From JACDAN01 sp963802375 (GTDB lineage: Bacteria > Actinomycetota > Thermoleophilia > Gaiellales > Gaiellaceae), in contig CAWDIJ010000010.1 of assembly GCA_963802375.1 (NCBI GenBank), positions 434,001 through 498,000 of the forward strand: a stretch of DNA of 64,000 nucleotides, given 5' to 3'. The position numbers and the translations under genes were made by a program. The notes beneath the pieces were generated by a model. The model was not told the origin of the DNA and made no database searches. It saw nothing but the letters and a program-made list of their open reading frames with translations. Of this stretch, positions 59,798-64,000 are shown one piece after another (positions within the stretch are counted from its first letter, which is position 1; each line of letters begins with the position of its first letter).

Positions 59798-59919
59798 CCG
59801 TGCCTCTGGCACGCGAAAAGCAAGCCAGGGTGCGGACTCAGGACGCGTCCATATCGAAGAGATATGGGCGCGGCCTGAGGCTCCAGGCTGGCGCGGCTTT
59901 GCAGCCGCCAGAGGTGCGG
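59798..59919. repeat. Long nested palindrome, copy C (122 nt)
   Basis: Outer arms 59798-59810/59907-59919 (13 bp, two G-T), GCCAG 59824-59828/CTGGC 59888-59892, CTCAGG 59837-59842/CCTGAG 59874-59879, and an 11-bp inner stem 59845-59855/59861-59871 around a 5-nt loop. It shares the CATATC-loop-GATATG tip and GCGT/GCGC flanks with copies A and B but is otherwise diverged. It fills the rsmH-ftsL gap. Confidence 0.82.
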
Positions 59920-59940
59920 ATTTCATTGCCGGGGGGCGCA

Positions 59941-60897
59941 CTAGGTCTTGACCGCCGCCCTGAGCCGTGCGGACGCGGCGCGCGGGTTGCTGGCGATTTC
60001 CTGCGCGCTCGGCCTGACCGCCTTCCTGGTCAGGACCCGAAGCGACGGTTCCTTGCCGCAGACGCAGACGGGAAAGTCAGGCGGGCAGGTGCACCCGTGC
60101 GCCTCGGCCCGGAAGAACCGCTTGACGATTCGGTCCTCGAGCGAGTGGAAGCTGATGACGGCGATCCGGCCACCCGGTACGAGCATCTCGAGCGCGGCGG
60201 GCAGCGCGGCTTCGAGCGCCCCCAGCTCATCGTTGACCGCAATCCGAAGCGCCTGGAAGACGCGTCGCGCGGGATGGCCGTCGCCGAACCGTGCCGGCGT
60301 CGGGATCGCGGACTTGATCGCCTCCACGAGCTCACGGGTCGTCTCGAACGGCTGACTGCGCCGGTCGCGCACGATCCGCTTCGCGATCTGGCGGGCGTAC
60401 CGCTCCTCGCCGTATGACCGGAAGATCTCGGTCAGCTCCCGCTCGCTCGCCTCGTTCACGAGCCCGCGGGCCGAGACGTCCGCTGTCGGGTCCATCCGCA
60501 TGTCGAGCGGGGCGTCGGCCGCATAGGAGAACCCACGCTCCGGCCGGTCGAGCTGCATGCTCGAGACGCCGAGGTCGAAGAGAATCGCGTCGGCGCCGCG
60601 GCCGTTGTCCGCGAACCGCTCCAGAACGTCGGCGAAGTCTCCGGCCAGAAACCGCGCCTTCACGCCGGAGCGGCGCCGGAACGACTCGAAGTACGGCTTG
60701 ACGTTGGGATCCCTGTCGATCGCGAGGTACTTGCCCTCGCCCCTCAGGTCCTCGGCGAGCAAGGCTGCGTGCCCGCCCGCCCCGAAGGTGGCGTCGACGA
60801 CAGTGTTTCCCGGTTGCACGTCGAGCAGGCGCCGAACCTCCTCGGCGAGGACAGGGATGTGATCAGTCGCGTTTGGCTGCAAGACGCTCGGCAACAT
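59941..60897 (-). CDS. rsmH: 16S rRNA (cytosine-1402-N4)-methyltransferase
   Basis: A 318-aa methyltransferase (MraW). NATDHIPVLAEEVRRLL, VVDATFGAGGHAALLAE, LFDLGVSSMQLDRPERGFSY, APLDMRMDP and ISFHSLEDRIVKRFFR are family hallmarks; a Cys cluster (CTCPPDFPVCVCGK) near residue 275 suggests a metal site. ATG 60897 lies within the mraZ 3' end (35-nt overlap); GTG 60906 is an alternative. Confidence 0.95.
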   Translation of the reverse strand: MLPSVLQPNATDHIPVLAEEVRRLLDVQPGNTVVDATFGAGGHAALLAEDLRGEGKYLAIDRDPNVKPYFESFRRRSGVKARFLAGDFADVLERFADNGRGADAILFDLGVSSMQLDRPERGFSYAADAPLDMRMDPTADVSARGLVNEASERELTEIFRSYGEERYARQIAKRIVRDRRSQPFETTRELVEAIKSAIPTPARFGDGHPARRVFQALRIAVNDELGALEAALPAALEMLVPGGRIAVISFHSLEDRIVKRFFRAEAHGCTCPPDFPVCVCGKEPSLRVLTRKAVRPSAQEIASNPRAASARLRAAVKT

Positions 60898-61297
60898 GCT
60901 CCGCACTCCCTTCGACCTCGTTGAGCTCCCGTCGCCAGGTCTCCCGATCCCAGATCTCGAGGTGATCGTGGATCCCGGCGACGACGACTTCCCGCTCGAG
61001 GCCGGCGTAGCGGAGCAGGGGTCCCGGAATCATGATTCTGCCCTGCTTGTCCAGCTCCGCCTCGGCCGCCCCGGAGAAGAAGTGGCGCTGCAGCTTGCGG
61101 CCCTCGCTGCTGAGCGGATCGAGACCCGCGACCCGCGACTGGAACCGCTCCTGCCAGTCGCCCCGCGGATACGCATAGAGGCAACCGTCCATGCCGCGCG
61201 TGACGACGACGCCGTCGGACATGGCGTCTCGGAACCGGGCCGGAAGGGTGAGCCGGTTCTTGTCGTCGATGGTGTGTTCGTACTCTCCGAGCAGCAT
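60863..61297 (-). CDS. mraZ: Transcriptional regulator MraZ
   Basis: A 144-aa protein of two tandem SpoVT/AbrB-like halves: LLGEYEHTIDDKNRLTLPAR in the first and AEAELDKQGRIMIPGPLLRY in the second, each with the DK(x)R(x)P-type core. MraZ forms rings and represses the dcw operon by binding direct repeats ahead of its own gene; such repeats are visible here. First gene of the 14-gene division cluster. Confidence 0.95.
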   Translation of the reverse strand: MLLGEYEHTIDDKNRLTLPARFRDAMSDGVVVTRGMDGCLYAYPRGDWQERFQSRVAGLDPLSSEGRKLQRHFFSGAAEAELDKQGRIMIPGPLLRYAGLEREVVVAGIHDHLEIWDRETWRRELNEVEGSAEHVAERLAAKRD

Positions 61298-61316
61298 GTA
61301 AGTGCCATCAGCGGTC

Positions 61317-61370
61317 TCCCACTTCCCCCCACTTTAAACCATTCTTCCCCACTTCGTCAATATGGGGAAG
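61317..61370 (-). promoter_or_regulatory. dcw operon promoter with MraZ boxes
   Basis: On the minus strand TTGACG (61360-61355) and TAAAGT (61336-61331) are spaced by 18 nt, a good sigma-70 promoter. Three direct repeats of AAGTGGG lie across it (start of each near 61354, 61335 and 61324), overlapping the spacer, the -10 and the start site, matching the known TGGGG/TGGGA MraZ-box pattern. CTTCCCCA upstream of the -35 adds one inverted copy. Autorepression is the likely control. Confidence 0.75.
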
Positions 61371-61375
61371 AGAAG

Positions 61376-61747
61376 TCAGGTCAGGTCCGCGACCTGTCCG
61401 CTCCTGAGCTCGTCGTCGGATGCGGCGGCCAGGCGCTTCGGCACCACCATCCGCCACGCGTCGAAGACGAGCTCGAGGAGCTCCTGCTGGTCGATCGCGT
61501 CCAGACGGACATGCACCCAGTTGTAACGGAGGTCGCCCGGATCGGGCTGCATGAACTTCTCGGGCCACGTCTGGATCAGCGCATCCCGCTCCTCCTTGGG
61601 GAACGCGAAGCCCATCACCTTCTCGTCGCGCGAGAACGACAGGTAGACGATCCGACCCACACGGAACTTGACCCGGCCCCGAACCACGGCTTCGTACGAC
61701 CTGGGCAGGCCGGCCGTCAGCGCCCGCACGTCGTCGATCGTGATCAT
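61376..61747 (-). CDS. MmcQ/YjbR-family DNA-binding-like protein
   Basis: A 123-aa protein of the MmcQ/YjbR family (ITIDDVRALTAGLPRSYEAV, KFRVGRIVYLSFS, KEERDALIQTWPEKF, WVHVRLDAIDQQELLELVFDAW). Members share a CyaY-like fold; the role is poorly known. ATG at 61747 with TATGAC 6 nt upstream. The 3' end nearly touches the mraZ promoter. Confidence 0.78.
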   Translation of the reverse strand: MITIDDVRALTAGLPRSYEAVVRGRVKFRVGRIVYLSFSRDEKVMGFAFPKEERDALIQTWPEKFMQPDPGDLRYNWVHVRLDAIDQQELLELVFDAWRMVVPKRLAAASDDELRSGQVADLT

Positions 61748-61754
61748 GCTCGAG

Positions 61755-62561
61755 TCATAGTCGACCGAGGCCGACCCGCGTCATCGCGGCGGCCGCGCGC
61801 TCGGCGGCGAAGGCAAGCGCGTCGTCGGGGGCACGGCCCTCGCCCAGGGCGTACGCAAGGCCCGCGGCGAAGCAGTCGCCTGCTCCGTAGACGTCCTTCA
61901 GCGGGCCGGGCAACGGCGCGGGGTCCCAGCGGCCCTCACGCCCGTCGGCGGTGAATCGGCCTCCGGCCGCACCCTCCGTCGTGGCCACGAGCCTCGGCGC
62001 GGGGTCGAGATCACCCGGCCGGTAGCGCTCGCTCGGATCCCGCCCGCTATGGACGAGCGCGTCGAGCTGGACGCCCGCCTCGGCGAGCGTCGGCAGCTCT
62101 CTCGCCGTCGCGACGACGGCCCTTGCCCGCCGCGCGAGCCGGAGCGCGTCCGGATCGCCGCCGCAGAAGTAGACGGCATCCGTATCGGCCAGCCGATCCC
62201 AGGCGAACGGATCATCACCGTGCGGCACGAGCTTTTCGCCGATCACGGTGATCGTGCGCTCGCCGGCGTGGTCGAGGAACGTGAACCCGCGCCGCTGCGG
62301 CGCCTCGCGCGTGACGACCTCCAGCCTCAGGCCCAGCGCGCGCAGCTCGCTCTCCGAGCGACGGCCGAGGTCGTCGTCGCCGAGGGCGGTGTAGAACGTC
62401 GTCTCCGCGCCGAGACGGAGGAACTCGCGGGCGGCAACAGCGCCTCCACCAGCCGCCGCGGGCCAGCTCTCGAGGGCGGTCACGATCTCGCCGGGCTCGG
62501 GCACGCGCTCGACGCGCACGAAGTCGATCCACTCGACGTGGCCGACGACGGCGCACCTCAT
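61755..62561 (-). CDS. PfkB-family carbohydrate kinase
   Basis: A 268-aa ribokinase-like enzyme. The ATP/catalytic signature DVYGAGDCFAAGLAYALGEG near residue 230 contains the catalytic Asp; AAAGGGAVAAREFLRLGAET and YTALGDDDLGRRSESEL are typical substrate-side stretches. The sugar is not assigned. ATG at 62561 preceded by GGAGG at 7 nt. It is divergent from the ECF sigma gene. Confidence 0.85.
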   Translation of the reverse strand: MRCAVVGHVEWIDFVRVERVPEPGEIVTALESWPAAAGGGAVAAREFLRLGAETTFYTALGDDDLGRRSESELRALGLRLEVVTREAPQRRGFTFLDHAGERTITVIGEKLVPHGDDPFAWDRLADTDAVYFCGGDPDALRLARRARAVVATARELPTLAEAGVQLDALVHSGRDPSERYRPGDLDPAPRLVATTEGAAGGRFTADGREGRWDPAPLPGPLKDVYGAGDCFAAGLAYALGEGRAPDDALAFAAERAAAAMTRVGLGRL

Positions 62562-62594
62562 CTCACATCCTCCGCGGCCCCCACGTTGAAGAGG

Positions 62595-63059
62595 ATGATG
62601 GAGGCAATGACCGTTCCGCCGTTCGAGCGGTTCTACGCAGAGAACAGGGACGCCGTGTTCGGGCACCTCGTGCGGCTGCTCGGGCGGCAGCGGGCCGAGG
62701 ACGCGTTCCAGGAGACCTTCCTCCGCGCGCTGCGGGGCTACGACTCGCTGAAGCACGGCCGCTACCTGCGAGCCTGGGTGTTCACGATCGCGACCCGGGT
62801 CGCCGCCGACGAGGGGCGGACACGGCGCCCGGAACCGGCAGCGGAGCTCGACGGCGAGACGACCGACGACCGTCCCACGTACGCGCAGATCGAGCACCTC
62901 GCAGACGAGCTCCCGGAGAAGGAGCGCGCCGCCGTCGTGCTCCGGTACGGCTACGACCTCCCCTACTCGGACATCGGCACCGCACTCGGGTCCAGCGAGG
63001 AGGCGGCCCGCCAGGCCGCGTCCTCCGGCGTGCGGCGCCTGCGAAGGAGGCTCACATGA
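62595..63059 (+). CDS. ECF-type RNA polymerase sigma factor
   Basis: About 154 aa. Sigma region 2 (FERFYAENRDAVFGHLVRLL, AEDAFQETFLRALRGYDSL, YLRAWVFTIATRVAADEGR) and region 4 (LADELPEKERAAVVLRYGYD, LPYSDIGTALGSSEEAARQA) are clear. Three clustered in-frame ATGs (62595, 62598, 62607) leave the start open. No anti-sigma gene is adjacent; instead the stop overlaps ogt by 4 nt, suggesting a link to alkylation damage (inference). Confidence 0.88.
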   Translation: MMEAMTVPPFERFYAENRDAVFGHLVRLLGRQRAEDAFQETFLRALRGYDSLKHGRYLRAWVFTIATRVAADEGRTRRPEPAAELDGETTDDRPTYAQIEHLADELPEKERAAVVLRYGYDLPYSDIGTALGSSEEAARQAASSGVRRLRRRLT

Positions 63060-63634
63060 CTTCCGTTCCCAAGACACTCGACCGCCGCTTCCGGCAGGCC
63101 GCCGCCGAGGCAGGCTTGCTCGACGTCTCGTTCGACGTCGCCGACACGCCGATCGGCCCGCTGCTCCTCGCCGTCACCGAGCGGGGCCTCTGCCGGATCT
63201 CGTTCGATCCGGAGCCCGATCGCGAGACCGAGACGCTCGCCCGAACCTTCGGTGTGCGAGTCCTGCGCGCACCGCGCCAGCTCGACCCGGTGCGGCGCGA
63301 GCTCGACGAGTACTTCGAGGGGAACCGGCGGGACTTCGACCTGCCGCTCGACCTGCGCGGTCGGGAAGGCTTCTCGCGCGACATCCTCGAGCGCCTCGCG
63401 AAGGTGCCCTACGGCGAGGTCACTACCTATAAGTCGCTGGCCGTCGAGGCCGGGAATCCCCGCGCGGCCCGCGCCGTCGGGACGATCATGAACCGCAACC
63501 CGATCCCGATCGTCCTCCCGTGCCACCGCGTCGTCGGGTCGAACGGCAGCCTCGTCGGCTACGGCGGCGGGCTCGAGCGGAAGCGCCTGCTGCTCGACCT
63601 GGAGGCGGGAACGCCAAGCCTTGACATCCACTGA
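63056..63634 (+). CDS. ogt: Methylated-DNA-protein-cysteine methyltransferase
   Basis: A 192-aa O6-alkylguanine repair protein. The acceptor motif IPIVLPCHRVVGSNGSLVGY contains the reactive Cys; VPYGEVTTYKSLAVEAGNP (DNA-binding helix region) and MNRNP are conserved. The N-terminal domain lacks the Ada zinc module. ATG overlaps the sigma factor stop, so the two are co-translated. Confidence 0.93.
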   Translation: MTSVPKTLDRRFRQAAAEAGLLDVSFDVADTPIGPLLLAVTERGLCRISFDPEPDRETETLARTFGVRVLRAPRQLDPVRRELDEYFEGNRRDFDLPLDLRGREGFSRDILERLAKVPYGEVTTYKSLAVEAGNPRAARAVGTIMNRNPIPIVLPCHRVVGSNGSLVGYGGGLERKRLLLDLEAGTPSLDIH

Positions 63635-63669
63635 TCGTAAGTCTACGCTTACGGTAAGTGGAAGCTTAC
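63621..63669 (+). promoter_or_regulatory. arsR-type promoter with two tandem operators
   Basis: Consensus-like TTGACA (63621-63626) and TACGCT (63644-63649) spaced by 17 nt. GTAAG-N6-CTTAC occurs at 63637-63652 (extended to CGTAAG/CTTACG) and again at 63654-63669, 17 bp apart, covering the -10, the start site and the GTG. Both fit ArsR dimer sites for autorepression. The -35 lies in the end of ogt. Confidence 0.72.
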
Positions 63670-63975
63670 GCAGTAGCGATGAACGCCCTCGGCGACCCGA
63701 CTCGGAGAACGATCTTCGAGCGGCTTGCCCTGAGGCCGATGGCGGTCGGGGAGCTGGCGGGTGAGCTCCCAGTCAGCCGCCCGGCCGTCTCTCAGCACCT
63801 CCGCGTGTTGAAGGACGCAGGCCTCGTCCGCGAGCGGGCGGAAGGAACACGGCGCGTCTACCGCGTCGACCTGGACGGCGTCGCGGCCGTCCGAAGCTAC
63901 TTCGACCGCTTCTGGGATCAGGCCCTCGCCGACTTCAAGGCCGAGGCCGAACGGAGGGAAAGGAGCAAGGGATGA
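63658..63975 (+). CDS. ArsR-family transcriptional regulator
   Basis: A 105-aa winged-helix protein: NALGDPTRRTIFERLAL, AVGELAGELPVSRPAVSQHLRVLKDAGLV (recognition helix, split), RAEGTRRVYRVDLDG. No Cys metal ligands, so it belongs to the non-metal group commonly paired with SRPBCC proteins. GTG start at 63658, inside the second operator; ATG 63679 is possible. Confidence 0.88.
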   Translation: MEAYAVAMNALGDPTRRTIFERLALRPMAVGELAGELPVSRPAVSQHLRVLKDAGLVRERAEGTRRVYRVDLDGVAAVRSYFDRFWDQALADFKAEAERRERSKG

Positions 63976-64000
63976 GCGCGACGGAGGCGCTTGCGGCGAT
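63972..64000 (+). CDS. Start of next gene (cut by window end)
   Basis: ATG at 63972 overlaps the arsR stop by 4 nt and has AAGGAG 6 nt upstream. Only MSATEALAA is visible. Genes coupled to this ArsR type usually encode SRPBCC/AHSA1 proteins, but the visible part is too short to tell. Confidence 0.5.

Overview
The window is very GC-rich, densely packed DNA with abundant GTG and TTG starts, 4-bp ATGA/GTGA gene overlaps and many promoters placed directly against start codons. Gene content (complete dcw cluster in actinobacterial style, Hut pathway with a formimidoyltransferase, glyoxylate shunt, meso-DAP type MurE) points to a high-GC actinobacterium, probably of the Thermoleophilia (Gaiellales/Solirubrobacterales) type. 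The phylum-level call is fairly safe; the class-level call is inference.

Layout. 1-5.8 kb: 5' part of mnmA, a long-hairpin 6S-like RNA candidate, an RlpA-like protein, aspS-hisS-metallo-beta-lactamase operon, a divergent cupin gene. 5.4-11.4 kb: histidine utilisation operon (formimidoyltransferase, hutH, small membrane protein, hutU, hutI). 11.4-18 kb: mini membrane protein, methyltransferase, uracil-DNA glycosylase, glyoxylate shunt (aceB-aceA, preceded by an unrecognised 43-aa Cys-containing ORF), a divergent LysR regulator, and a hydrolase-adenylate cyclase fusion. 18-27.6 kb: heterodimeric ABC exporter, tRNA-Gln, aquaporin, TetR, tRNA-Glu, then a 3.7-kb segment bounded by a 12-bp copy of the tRNA-Glu 3' end (PCD/VOC protein, GNAT, LytR-CpsA-Psr protein). 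27.6-42.2 kb: mixed housekeeping genes (azlCD, peptidases, gltX, nfo, AadA-like, HAD, cation exchanger, serine hydrolase, threonine aldolase, ankyrin protein). 42.2-46.5 kb: glycine cleavage operon gcvT-H-PA-PB. 46.5-61.3 kb: cell division and wall cluster mraZ-rsmH-ftsL-ftsI-murE-murF-mraY-murD-ftsW-murG-murC-murB-ftsQ-ftsZ, all on the minus strand. 61.4-64 kb: MmcQ, PfkB kinase, ECF sigma factor-ogt pair, and an ArsR operon cut by the window end.

The least expected signals are non-coding. Three long nested palindromes (122-164 nt) lie at 37.4, 48.6 and 59.8 kb, two of them inside the dcw cluster, almost exactly 11.2 kb apart; two are clear sequence homologues. Many genes carry a TANNNT or CANNNT hexamer exactly 6-7 nt before the start codon, which implies widespread leaderless transcription, and two divergent gene pairs share one overlapping -10 box that would drive leaderless mRNAs in both directions. 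A 160-nt hairpin RNA candidate next to mnmA has 6S-like architecture. No CRISPR array, complete prophage or insertion sequence was seen.
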